In this document: positions 23,828 through 35,372 of the stretch, piece after piece
Numbering within the stretch: position 1 is the stretch's first letter
How the letters are laid out: every line of letters starts with the position of its first letter
From: Isoetes taiwanensis
Lineage: Eukaryota > Streptophyta > Lycopodiopsida > Isoetales > Isoetaceae
Direction of reading: 5' to 3'
Length of the DNA: 64,000 bases
NCBI GenBank assembly: GCA_021234155.1
Contig: JAJEKV010000071.1
Coordinates: 1,687,138-1,751,137 of the forward strand
Translations under genes and position numbers: made by a program
Notes under the pieces: generated by a model
What the model was told of the DNA's origin: nothing
Databases searched by the model: none
What the model saw: only the letters and a program-made list of their open reading frames with translations

Positions 23828-24890
23828 GAAGCCTAGGTGGCATGTTTAAGTCACCTTGGCATGTCAGAGCCTAGGTGGCATGCTTGAGCCACCTTGGCAT
23901 GGTGTTGGAGCCTAGATGGCATGTTTGAGCCACCTTGGAATGTTGGAGCCCACGTGGCATATTAGAGCCCACATGGCATGCTAGAGCCCACTTGGCATTT
24001 GGGCCAACTAGGTGGTATGGTGGATCCTATGGGCACAACATTTGAACCATAAAAAATAGCATATGAAATCAATTAAACCATTGAAAAATATTTCATTACA
24101 AATGGTATATTTAGGCCATTAATGTTCGAGCCACCTTGGCATGTTGGAGACTAGGTGGCGTGTTTGATCCATCTTGACATGTTGGAGCCCACGTGGCATG
24201 TTTGAGCCATCTTGGCACGTTAGAGCTGACGTGGCATGTTGGAGCCAACTTGATGGCATGGTAGATCCTAGGGGCACAACATTTAAACCATAAAAAAGAA
24301 CACATGAAATCAATTAAACCATTAAAAAATATTTGATTAGAAATGGCAATTTTAGGCCATTAATGTTTGAATTGGAATCTTGGAGCCACCTTGGCATGTT
24401 GGAGTCTAGATAGCGTGTTTGAGCTGTCTTGCCATGTTCGAACCCATGTGGCATGTTGCAGCTAACCAGGTGGCATGGTGGATTCTAGGGGCCCGACATT
24501 TGAACCATAAGAATAACATATAAAATCAATACAAACATTTATAAATATTTCATTAGAAATGGCATTTTTAGGCCATTAATGTTTGAATTGGAATGTTGGA
24601 GCCACCTTGGCATGTTGGAGCCTAGGTGGCGTGCTTGAGCCGTCTTGGCATGTTGGAGCCCACGTGGCATATTTGAGCCACCTTGGCATGTTGGAGCCTA
24701 GGTGGCATGTTTGCGCCACCTTGGCATGTTTGAGTCACCTTGGCATGTTGGAGCCCACGCGAAATGTTAGAGCCATGTGCATGTTTGAGCCATATTGGGT
24801 GGCATGTTTGAACCTAGGTGACATGTTGGAGTCTACATGGCATGTTTGGGCCAGGGTAGCATGTTGGAGCCTATGTGGCATATTAAGACG
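23828..24890. repeat. Minisatellite with higher-order units
   Basis: The basic unit is about 20-21 bp, of the type GCATGTTGGAGCCCACGTG, alternating with GCATGTTTGAGCCACCTTG to form about 41-bp pairs. Longer blocks contain AACATTTGAACCATAA and then TTTAGGCCATTAATG. They recur at about 24038, 24279 and 24498, so three 220-240 bp higher-order units are present. Open frames here are products of the repeat. Confidence 0.9.
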
Positions 24891-24954
24891 ACATTTCAAG
24901 CATAGAATAAACATTGATATGTTTTTCTGTGATAATTTCACTAACAAAATTTTT

Positions 24955-25315
24955 GATCCACTTTGAACCTGTTTTTCTCCATCAATTCCAAATCTGGCCA
25001 AGTTTTTTCGCACATGTTCCCACAACTTTTCTCTTATAGACATTTCAAAAATAATCCAAAAATTCTGAGTAAACTGGAGATATCCTCATTTGAGTGTGCG
25101 GACCTTGTTTTGTCTCAGGGAAGTGCACTGGCCAAATTTTCTTCCAACTTTGAACCCTATTTTCTCAGTCATCCCATATCTAAATTGAGCCAATTTTCTT
25201 CCCACAACTCGCCACAACTTTTCTCTCATTGCTCCTCTAAAAATTGTTTAAAAAAGATCAACGCAACTCGAGATATTCAAATCTGAGTGCAACTACCTCA
25301 TTTTGCTTTAGGGAT
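24955..25315. repeat. Diverged tandem pair, about 165-185 bp
   Basis: Both halves begin TTTGAACC(C/T)(A/G)TTTTCT, carry CCCACAACT and CACAACTTTTCTCT, and end with GAGATAT, TGAGTG and TTTAGGGA or CTCAGGGA motifs. Unit starts are near 24963 and 25149. No coding support. Confidence 0.6.
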
Positions 25316-26081
25316 CCTAATGTAATTAATGCCATTTTGCAAATTTTGCATAAAAATTGTTGCCTTAAGCAACCTGGAGATTTTAACCAAGTAGAATCCA
25401 CTGAGGTTGATCCGTGCCAGGTTTTAGGTTAACACGTGGCGATGGATTGGTGACTTCCCCACCATGGAGGCTAATTGGATCTGATAGACTTGATAGTCCT
25501 CGTGGATGTTAATATTCAATTCAAGTCAATTCAATTTGGGATCTTCATATGTCTTTGCATTCTAGTTTTTTATAAGCAGGAGGACCATTTTGACACAGGG
25601 CATGTAATGACAACATGGATACCTCATGATGAGTCATATGGATGAGAGTAGGGCAATGATTGTATGATGGTGCTTACAAAATTATCTATAGAGGACCATA
25701 AGAAATCAACCACTTTAGAGAACCATACATCCTAAAAAGACACCTTCTTAAAAACTACACTTACTTATAAACCACACCTCCAAAAACTACACAATCTTGA
25801 AGACACCACCACCTCAAAAAACAAAAACCACAGTTCTTTTAAGAAAAAGCATACTTCCTTAGAAAAACACACTTCTTAAAAAACAAAAACCCGCAAAAAC
25901 CACAGTTCCTTAAAAAAAACAACAGTGGACTTTTTTTGTCCACTTAAAAAACATCACCACTAATTAGTAAAACCACATCTCCACAAATCTACATGCAAGT
26001 TTTTTTGTGATCTCTAAATAAAGTACATGTGGACCTAGAAAAACTAGAGTTCTTAATAGTGGACCAAAACTTGGGGTCAGC
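25316..26081. other. No gene; A/C-rich low-complexity stretch
   Basis: 25735-25990 is dominated by AAAAACCACA-type words with little G, a degenerate simple repeat. The remainder shows nothing recognisable. Confidence 0.6.
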
Positions 26082-28375
26082 GTGCCACCACTTGTTGAAG
26101 TCCATAGAAGGTACGGGGCCTGTCAAGAAACCAAAATCAAAATAACATCAGCAAAACTTGATGACTTTGGTAGGCGAACTCTGCACTCACCTTCCAGCTT
26201 ATATATAGAATACAAGATTTTCTTGTTGAAATTAATATCTGCTGCCCACTGCGAGACGGCAGTTGTTTGATTGCCCAACATGTAGAAGATCGGGAAACTG
26301 GAAGTATCCAAATCCATCATATCCAAGCATGCCTTGTACCACTGTTCAAGATCTGCCTTATCATAGAATAGGGTGGGATCTTCAATCATTTCATGGAAAA
26401 TAAGGAGACATGCTCAGGTGCTAGTTCCAGACCACCGAACCCCTTGTGACTCAAGGTTATCAAATAAGATGGGGAGCTATCATCCGTATTATATGGCATG
26501 ACTCCGAATCCAAGTTTGTGCTTAAGAAGTGCCATGGCACGTTCAGAAAAGGGTTAGGTTTTGACGTTGCAGTTAAGCTTGGTGGTGATGTATGGCTGGG
26601 ATAGTCGGCTCTTGTTGTAGGCAACATTGCATAACTCTATGATACCCTCCTCTAGTGCACATCTCCTCTTCAGAACCATTGCACAATCCTTTGCATCCTC
26701 CATTTTTCAGCTCCTTATCTTCTTTAGCAAAATTATGCCATCCTGTATTTTGCTCTATAGGTCGATGGTTTCTTTATCCATTAAGCCCTGTATCCTCTTC
26801 ATAAATTGCTTGTCAAATAATTTTGGATCAGGATTTGTCGCCAATCCTCCATTGCTTTTTTTTAGCCTACCCTTTGTCCACAAGGCCTCGCTGTAGAGGA
26901 TAGCCTCGCTATAGAGGATGAGATCATTGGTCTGATAAGGATTCCCTGGGCTTCTTTTTGTCCTCATCATCTGCATCGTCATCCTCATGGCCCTCTAAAA
27001 GGACATATATGCACAGCTTCTCGAAGGTCTTCCACTTTTTTGAAGGAGCCTTGTTTCCTTTAGCGCACTGAGGACAACCCAATGCCCTCCATTATTGCCG
27101 AGCATGTATGATCTGATCAGGATATGGGCTGCAATGGAGAAAACAAAGTCAGCTCAGTCATCCCATATCATGAATAGGCTAACAAACTAGGTCTCAACCA
27201 CATCTCTTAAAGTATAAATATCAGTACTATTTAACACAGTCGCACAAGAGTCCTATTCCGTATGACTGTGTAAAATGGTATTGATCTTCATATTGCAGAA
27301 ATGCGTTAGCCAGGGCGAAGAGGTTGGGGGGCTTTCTCGACTCGCGAGTTGAGAAATTCCTCTGTGGACACAAATATAGACAACTGGGGGCTTTCTCGAC
27401 TCGCGAATCAAGAAAGTCTCCCAGGGAGGCAAATACAGACCTGGGGGCTTTCTCGACAAAGTCTCTTAGGATGACAAATACAGACGACCTGGAAGTTTTC
27501 CCGACTTGCAAGTCGAGAAAGACATCCAGGGGGGCAAATACAGACAATCTAGGGGCATTCTCGACTCATGAGTTGTGAAAGCCATGGGAACTATAGAAGA
27601 AGCCGCAATTGTATTCTGGCAGTGGCTGATGCTGGCAAGCTTAGTGGGTGGCAGTTCTGCTGTCAATTTTTTGCGCTCTTGTTTGGCATAATGGTCTTGC
27701 AGATCTCCTTCTCGGTTTGCAATACTTGCACTGCCGATTATTCACCACCTAGAACTTCATAGTCTTGCCCTTCAAATCTTTCTTTGTACTCCACTTGAAT
27801 AGCTCTCCTGTAGCTCTTCTGAATGGAATCACGTCTGCCGGCATCGGATCTGATACCAGATGGTGTACCATGAGGGTGAGAATTTTCGGCATATGAGCTG
27901 CATTGCATACCCTGTAATTGAAGAGGACTGCATCACCAGTGCAAAATTTCAGGCATCTTATATCCCACAGTATTTTGTGTCCAATTCCTAGAGGATAAAG
28001 TTGAGCCAATTGTTCCATCTTTTGGCCCCCCTCTGCGACTGCTTTATTTGCTCGTTGGCGTCGTTTTTCGACGATGAGACGTCGTTGTTCAACGTCGGGA
28101 CGTCGTTGAAGGTCGACTATCCCTTGTAGTGTTTGGATCCAAGAATTGAGAGTCTGCCATTTCTTCTTCCTTTAGTTCTGACTCCTCTGCATCACTTTGA
28201 GATTCCACACTTACACTCTTCTCTGGAGGACTTCTCTCCTTATATTGCCCATTCTTGGTAACAGATCGGTGCTTTAGACCCTTAAGCACATTCGATGTGA
28301 AAATCCATGTGTTGAACAGCTTCTCCCTGATCCTGGAAATTTCCATGTCGAGCTCCCTCGAAGTGAGCATGTTCA
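26082..28375 (-). pseudogene. Unrecognised decayed coding region
   Basis: Minus-strand islands in order: 28089-28375 (MLTSRELDMEISRIREKLFN, an acidic serine stretch, TTRDSRPSTTSRR), 27749-28018 (EQLAQLYPLGIGHKILWDI, MPADVIPFRRATGELFKW), 26755-26988 (NGGLATNPDPKLFDKQFMKR) and 26123-26760 (MEDAKDCAMVLKRRCALEEG, LITLSHKGFGGLELAPEH, AVSQWAADINFNKKILYS). Stops and frame changes separate them, and a palindromic minisatellite interrupts at 27325-27582. The pieces read like parts of one or two proteins, possibly gag-like or a mobile-element gene, but I cannot assign a family. Confidence 0.4.
27325..27582. repeat. Minisatellite with palindromic core, about five units
   Basis: Units of about 48-60 bp: GGGGGCTTTCTCGACTCGCG, a variable half, AAGTC or AAATT, then a purine stretch and AAATACAGAC. 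The core is close to the palindrome TCGACTCGCGAGTCGA. Variants include TCGACTTGCAAGTCGA-like forms that keep dyad symmetry. Confidence 0.8.
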
Positions 28376-28624
28376 TTCATCCCCTCCAAGTCTTTCCAGC
28401 TTAAATTCTAGCAATTTACTGGCACCGGTCTCTTATCCATTCCCCTGGCCTTGCTCATTGAAGTAGAGGAATAATTCGAAATAGACAATTTTTTGGTATG
28501 GTAAAACTTTGCCTTCACAATAACTTTGACATACAACGTGAGATGCCTCGGGTCCAAAGCAGTAACAGAAAGGACTACCCCGACCTTCTTATACTTATTA
28601 CCCGAACTTGCTTTATCTTTATAC

Positions 28625-28656
<32 letters not shown>

Positions 28657-29854
28657 TTGCTTTTCCACAAGCTGTTATTTCGACATACCACCAACAATCA
28701 GCAGGGGTTTCTAGAATCCGTGTACCCAATCCCTCAAGCACAAAGAAGGGGAATCTACAGCTAATAACTAGCGACTTGGTCGAAAATGCTATGAAATAAA
28801 ACATCGTTAGAACATGCCGCAGCATAGCCATGACTGAGAATTGAGAAATTACTGGGGGGTGCAGTCTTCTGCTTCCTGGGGTTGCTCGATGACGGGGTAT
28901 CTCCGTCCGATCCCGGGGGCCACTGACTAGAGGGAGGATTCGTCATGTTTAGCAGTTGGCACTGTTACTTACTGCTCAAATTACCTTCAAAACTACGTCT
29001 CTTCCGTGAGCATTTTGAAATATTGGGACTTCATATGAAAATAGATTAGATGTGTTATTAAATTTGAAATTCAGGACATACTATTCAAAGAAAAATTAGC
29101 AGGGTAAGGATATTGCACAGCCATCCTTGGCCCTCAAACACTAATTTGAATTTCATATATTTAGTGAGTCTCACTTCGACGAGCGCAAGGAACTTCGTAA
29201 GGCATTAGCAGTCAGAGCATGAGACACTTTCCTCTCAAGGCCACTCGTGATGGCGCCACGACACTGTAAGCACCTGAGTTTATATGAATGTCTCCAACTA
29301 ACTGATGCGTTTGTTTTGTGTATTTGATCGATGTTTGTGGAGCGAAGGTAGCAGTGGGAGATGAGCTCGAGGACATGGGCCTCATTCATTGCATTGCCAT
29401 GGAGAAGGGATACAAAGAATCGCCTTGATACAAGTTATTCAGCGAGAAAGCCTTTTGATGAAGCCGATGGAAGAAGCAAAGACCATAGGAGAGCATCGGG
29501 ATCTGTGATACAATGGCCCAAAGAAGTTTTGCAAGAAGAAGTAGGTGTTTTACATTATTATGTTCAAATGATGTGTCTGGGTATGAATGTTAGAATGCTT
29601 GTTTTCTAGAATTTGTTAGATTGCCAAATGCTAGACCGGCTAGATATGTTGAATATATAAAGTTGCGCAAGGGCTTGTTCGATTTCTTGTTTCCTTGTTG
29701 AGCATGTTTCAACATCGAGAAACTTTCTACGTTGAGAGATGTTCAGCAAGGGAACAAGCAATCGAAGAGAATGTCAAACAGTTACAGGTGTTGCTAGTTA
29801 AACGGCAGGCATGTTCGATTACTTGTTTCTAGCTTACCATACGTTTGATATAGG
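28376..29854. other. No recognised gene; poly(A) at 28625-28652
   Basis: A 28-bp A run on plus at 28625-28652. Minus frames nearby (28408-28668) include a stretch VGVVLSVTALDPRHLTLYVK that may belong to the decayed region before it. The 29361-29609 frame is unrecognised. Confidence 0.4.
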
Positions 29855-30780
29855 GAAGAGTTTTATTTCTTAGATAGAAAGGAGTTTGCTCCCACAATTT
29901 CTTAGATATTGGGTAAGAGTTAGATTTCTAACATAGAGAGGAGAGTTTGATTTCTTAGATAAAGAGTAGAGTTAGATTTCTTAGATAGAGGACAAAGTTC
30001 GATTCTAGAGCAGGTATATCTGACTCGTGAGTAGAGAATGCAGCCTCGAGTCTCAAATCAAGGATACCTCGACGCAGACTAGGCCGCTCCACTTTGAGAA
30101 TTTGAGGGAGAGGGATCCAGTCTAGATAGAGGCAACTCGCGAGTTGAGAATAGGCAGTCTCGACTAGCCACTCGGGATTACTAGAGGGGTTAGAGTGGAT
30201 TGAGGCACATCTCAACTTGCGAATCGAGAATGCAGCCTCCACTTAGACTAGGACCTGCCCCTTCGAGGAGAGGGAGAGGGATCCAGTTTAGATAGAGGCA
30301 CCTTCAACTCGCGAGGCAGTTTCGACTAGCCAGTCGGGATTGCTAGAGGAATTAATGTCGAGAGGCATATCTCGATACATAAGTCAAGAATCCAACCTCA
30401 ACTTGCAAATCCGGATGCCTCCACTCAGATTAAGCCCTTCGTCTTCGAGGATTCGAAGGAGAGGGATCCAGTTTGGGTAGAGGCACCTTCGACTCGCAAG
30501 TCGAGATTAAGCAGTCTCGACTAGCCAATCGGGATTGCTAGAGGGGTTAATGTGGGTCGAGAATGCAGTCTCGCGCGACATTCTTGACTTGCGAACCGAG
30601 TATATGACAACCAAGTTTGAGTCCCTCCACTCCTTCAGTCCTGGAGTGAAGGGATTTAGTCTGGATGGTCGCATATCTCGACGTGCAAGTCGAGAATAAA
30701 TCGATGGGCTAGACAAGGGAGGGTGAGGGAGAGGGATCTAGTTTCTGTGTCGATGGAGGCTTTCTCGACAATAAACAGGA
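29855..30780. repeat. Two adjoining tandem repeat families
   Basis: 29855-30003: short units around GATTTCTTAGATAGAG. From about 30000 to 30780: longer units of about 165-185 bp marked by GAGGGAGAGGGATCCAG (near 30104, 30269 and 30458, with a variant at 30725), each with CTCGACTAGCCA, CGGGATTGCTAGAGG and a CTCGCGAGT-type palindrome. This is the same palindrome family as at 27325-27582 and 46470-46495. Confidence 0.75.
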
Positions 30781-32079
30781 CCCATCTGAACAGAGTTCCT
30801 GAACCTAGAAGAACCTAAAAATAAACTAGAAAAAAATCAAAAGAGGCCCTTAAGAACATCCCTAGCAGATTGGGACGAAGAAGAAGCCGCTTCCATAGCT
30901 AGTTTGTTCTCTAAATAGGAACTTGCAAATCGAGAATAGGGTTTTGTCGGGCTAGAAATGGTGTAAGGGTTTAGTGAGGTCCTCTAAATAATGTAAAAAC
31001 AATATGGAAGTAAGAACACAGGTTCTAAATATAGAAGCAAAAATTCTATGGTGCGAAAGACTTACTAAAGAGCCCTCACTTTCTTCTCAAGCTATATCGG
31101 CCTTTTGAGAAGAAGGATTCATTGAGGACTTCAGCGCTGGATGCATGACGATCCGTATACCATTCTACCGTCATTGAAAATGAACCGGCTTACAAGATCG
31201 CCTTGATGGCCTTCTAAGAGCAAAAGAACAGAGTGGGAGTCGAAGAACAGAGTGGGAGTCGAAGAAAGGAGGAGTAAAATGTCCGAAAAAATGGCAGTTA
31301 TTTTCGGAGGCTTTGATCCAAGAGATAAAGTTGTGATTAATGTGGAGTGACCATATGCCATGTCAGCACATGCGCTCAGCAGCCATCACATTGCTAAATT
31401 ATAAGTTAAGAGTAAAATGTTCATTGTTAATGCCATGATTTTTTAATTTTGGAAATGTTAAATGCTATGGTCTTTGTTGAATGTTACGTACTGGTTCAAT
31501 GGTTTTAAGTTCTATGTTAGATGCTAGTGGAGTTAATTTTGCTAATTGTTGAATGTTACTGCAATGCTTTCCTTAAAATGCTGATTGTTTTTTATAATTT
31601 AGGACTGCATTTCTAATATATATAGTAGGAATATGTTTTCATCTAACGATCAACTCCAACTAAAATTGAGAGAAGCAAGGCAAGTATGAGACAACGCCTT
31701 AGGCTCCAATGGAGGAAGATGGAATGCTATATGGTGCACGCGTGCACCGGGACAGTCTTTGTAGAGGGTATCATAACCGCAGTGGATCTATCTAATAGTG
31801 TTAATGACCAAAAGCTTGGGGATGACCATCTAGGTGTTGGCATTGGAAGGTTGCTTATTGAAGTTGATACCATCATGTCCCAATGGACCTCCATTGATTG
31901 CAGTGTATGCTCTGGGCTGCTTGAGTTTCAAGCTCAACTAAGATGGCCAATTAACATATTACTCATAAAGATAGGAAGAACCTGAAGCTCGAACTCAAGA
32001 AGATACCTTGAAGCTCTACCAAGGTCATGTTAAAACCGTGGTGATGGATGCGCATCCATTGAATATAAGGAAGCGGCAT
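30781..32079. other. No recognised gene
   Basis: A 20-bp tandem pair (GAACAGAGTGGGAGTCGAAG) at about 31228-31268. A 99-codon plus frame at 31686-31985 (MRQRLRLQWRKMECYMVHAC) has no family I recognise. The rest is AT-rich. Confidence 0.4.
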
Positions 32080-32548
32080 TATGTGTTTCATAAAAAGCAA
32101 CGAAAGACATCCAAGAGGGCTAGAAGTGAATGGGGCCTAGGTTTACGGTCAGTTAACAGAGATTACGTGCAGTTGCGATCATGAGACCTTAGAAATTTTT
32201 AAGTCGAAATTGCATAAATTTTGAGTTTTCACATTAGATGCACTAATAGATCCCTTAGCTTGGAAAGTGGTTCTTTAGTAGATCTCTGTTGTGTATCTTG
32301 TCATTTTTGCATGATGTGCTTAAATTTGTAAAATGTATAGGTAAATGAAGAACTATACAGGTGTAATTAGGAGAAAATGTGAAAAATGTGCAAATATTGT
32401 GGACGAAGCATGAGAAGGATTATTAATGTGGAACCTATGGACTTGAAGGAGTATTAAAGTTCTTATCAGAATATTTTCAATAGCTGATAAGTTGATGATG
32501 TGTCATGAATCTGGAGGAGCATGGTAGTTGCAAGGAGTTTAGATGGCC

Positions 32549-32936
32549 TAGATTTTTTTTTATTTTTTATTTTTGAAAGTAAGAGATGGTTTTATCATTT
32601 ATTATAAATCCTCAAGTACCTAGCAAAGGACATGCTTTTGATGTAAGAGCATGCCAAGAGATAGAAATTTTTAGCCAGTACAGAGCCTCATAGTACAGCA
32701 GAACTATGACCCCTTGAAATTATCAAAAGGACTATAAAGTGTATAAGCTAAATAAGTATAGATTTCTGAATGTCAAAGTCTTCCAAAATGTCCAACTGCT
32801 CCAGAAGATCATGAAGTGAATAACCAACTGCTATCTCATCTCTTAAATCCTGTCAACAGGTTAATAATCCAAAATAGTGAAGCTAGATCAAAAATTAGAC
32901 AAGAGCACAAGTATGTTCATGGAATAGCATAGATTT
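32549..32936 (-). mobile_element. Short L1 3'-end insertion, copy 1 only
   Basis: TAGATTT flanks both sides (32549-32555 and 32930-32936). The insert begins with a T run on plus, the poly(A) tail of a minus-strand retroposon, followed by GAAAGTAAGAGATGGTTTTA. The other L1 ends in this window (57657, 61559) have a similar arrangement after their T runs. Copy 2 has the empty site (GGCCTAGCTTTGATG at about 40563), so this insertion postdates the duplication or was lost cleanly. Confidence 0.7.
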
Positions 32937-33540
32937 GATGTTGAGATGGCAAAATCTAGTGAACTTATGGTAGTTAGAATTTGGATCTAAGGTTGAGATA
33001 TGCCTAGATCTGGTGGCCAGGATCAAGTGCAGTTTTGTTTAAGGGAGCCAAAATTCGTGTAGAAGGAAGGCCCAATTTTGGAAGATAACATCTGGGCAAA
33101 GTTCTTGAAGTTGTATCTTTCATGATGAGTTGAATATTATTATGTTGAAGTATGATATTTTGAGTACGATGATGTGGATCTCTTGAACTTTATCTCGATT
33201 TCTCTAATCTCAAATAAAATAATGAATTGATGCAAAAATGATTATGATGGGATGACTGTGGCGATCTATGATGCCAGTAGAGTGAGGCTTAGCTTATCTC
33301 ATATACCTTGAGATTTGCTTTGGTTCTTTGGTCTTGAGTTTGCCTTTGGTTGCGTTGATCAAGCTAACAATCTCTTTCATCGAAGGCCCATACAAATGCA
33401 TGATGCTAGATCAATCTTTATGGCCTATACAGATACATAATGCTACTAATGCACGAGAGCCTCACATTTACTTTACCTAGTGCACCAATCCTAGTCTAGC
33501 CTAGGGTTAGTATACACTAATGCACTAGTTTGTATTAAGT

Positions 33541-35372
33541 CTAGCCTATGGAAGGAAGCTTTGACTCCAAACATAAGAACAAAATATAGCAAAGGATAGT
33601 GTGATAGTCATTCTTTTTCTTGAATAGGTAGTGTGCAAGCATCCAATCTTGACCCTTATTGAACTTGAACATTTCAGCCGATATGATAAAAAATGTCCTC
33701 GAGTAAGCAATCCATTTGTCCTCGTTACCGTTTCCGTAGACTTTTGCAAAGATGGACCTGATAGTGTTTACATTCTTGTTGATTCTCTCCGTCCAGAGCT
33801 CACTGTCGAGAAACTAGTAAGGTAAGTTTGTTTTAAAAAGTGAGCTTGGAATTTGAAATTACAATAAAGTGTAAAATGTGCACTCTTCAACATGAAGTGT
33901 TCAGTTTGAAAAAGACAAGACAGGATAATATATCCGTGCAATATTGTAATTAGTTTTATTCTAATTCTCAAATTTCTCTAATTTCTGTGCTGCAAGGAAA
34001 ATAAGTATCTATAGTTCAAAGAACAATGATAAGAAAATTAAAGGAATAACAAATTACCAGCTTTGTGCAAGATGGTAACCATTGATAGGCCAGTGGTGAA
34101 GTATAGAGACATGGTCCTGGAAATGTAGAAGCAGGTCCTGAGAAGGCACAGTTGCGCCTGTAAAGAACCACTTGGACATCCAAGTTACCATCTCGTTGTC
34201 CGGAGTCTCCTGTTTTGTTCGGTTGTTAGCTAGGCCAGGGGAAAAAATAAAACAATGAGATACATGATTAAGATTCTTAAGAACCTCATAGTGATAGGGG
34301 AAGATCCTGTTGCAGAAGACTTCAATGAACAAGAGCCCATCAGGCTTCATGAATCTGGATATCAGTTTCAGCAACTCCTGATAATTCTTCAAATGCTGTG
34401 CGGAAAAACGTGAAAGATTTAGGAAGCTTGGTTGAGCCATTCGGTGAGTTAAGGACTCATAAGTTAACTCATAAGGATTCAAGTGTCACAACCATTGAAA
34501 GAGAGACATTAAGAAAAGCCTATCTATATAAGGCAAAATGAAAGTGCTTAAACATTGATTAAGTTAGTCTACCTCGAACATTTCTATGGACAAAACTCGG
34601 TCGTAAGTCTCTCCTGTGTGAAGCTTGGTCACGTCACAGTTTATAGCTGTCACGTTGGATATCCCGCGCTTGCTTTAATAATTGAAAATAAAAAAGAGTA
34701 TATTAATTATTAGCTGAAATATCAGAACGAAAATAGGTAAAGCTTAGCTATAATACCTGCATTCCTGATCGATGAAATCCTTGTGCATCTTTGAATAGGA
34801 GACCGTAGTGATTTTGCTAGAAGGAAACTTGGCAGCGATGAAGAGTGCAAGGGACCCAAATCCACCTCCCAGATCCAAAATATTCTGCCCGTCTTGCAGC
34901 TGTGCTCTCTGGCAATACAGGTTGAGCATAGCATCCTCTGCTTCATCAATATTAGAGCAGGAGCTCTCAGCAAAGTACAGAGAGCTGAAACAAACATATA
35001 CATAAATAAGTTAAGTAGTTTTTTTTCAAGAGAGTTAAGTGTGAGTACTTATAAGTACCTGTACTTGAGATTCTTGCCCAGGAGCAGCTTGAAAAACTCA
35101 GGAGGCATTTCGTACATTTCCTCGCTGGTGGCGTCCACGTCCAAAGCAATGGGCATTTGTTTGAGAGCTGCAAAAAGGCCATTTAGAATAACAACAAAAC
35201 AGTTTACTGAAAACCGCTTACAGTCTGCAAAGCTGATGACGTGCTCTTGCTGCTGCTCAGTGCTCATAGCAGAGACATGGTCCATCACAGATTTGAGCAT
35301 GCTTTTGGCCGTGTCACGGATCACCTGATCCGGCGTGCTCATCAGCACCTCATCTGACCTGAAAAACGCCAT
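33541..35372 (-). CDS. Coclaurine N-methyltransferase-like protein, gene 1
   Basis: Seven exons on the minus strand: 35372-35222, 35167-35059, 34984-34757, 34672-34573, 34395-34285, 34209-34058, 33802-33541. Every intron is GT-AG (first only 54 bp) and the frame stays open for 370 codons. Start: ATG at 35372, with an in-frame TGA just upstream. The family is the plant CFA-synthase-like SAM-dependent N-methyltransferases: EMPPEFFKLLLGKNLKYSSL, EAMLNLYC-type helix (DAMLNLYCQRAQLQDGQN), motif I ILDLGGGFGSL, YDRVLSIEMFEHLKNY, PDGLLFIEVFCN, and WFFTGATVPSQDLLLHFQ. Expected activity is methyl transfer from SAM to an amine; the substrate is unknown. Oddities: motif I has G where the family usually has C (DLGCG); YSRTFF where the relative has YWRTFF; and a one-base difference extends the C-terminus about 20 residues past FKKK. 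Confidence 0.88.

Noticed and set aside
23828-24890. CRISPR-like regular repeats (also 27325-27582 and 50109-50281)
   Set aside because: Units are diverged, without unique spacers or cas genes, in a eukaryotic setting; they are minisatellites.
33631-33825. Plus-strand frame flanked by AG and GT over methyltransferase exon 7 (and 41270-41464)
   Set aside because: The minus strand here encodes the conserved C-terminus in phase with six other exons; the plus frame is its shadow.
33541-35372. First taken for a plant O-methyltransferase (COMT type)
   Set aside because: The motif order (GKNLKYS, LYCQRAQLQDGQ, ILDLG, WFFTGATVPSQDLLLHFQ) is that of the CFA-synthase-like coclaurine N-methyltransferase family, not COMT.
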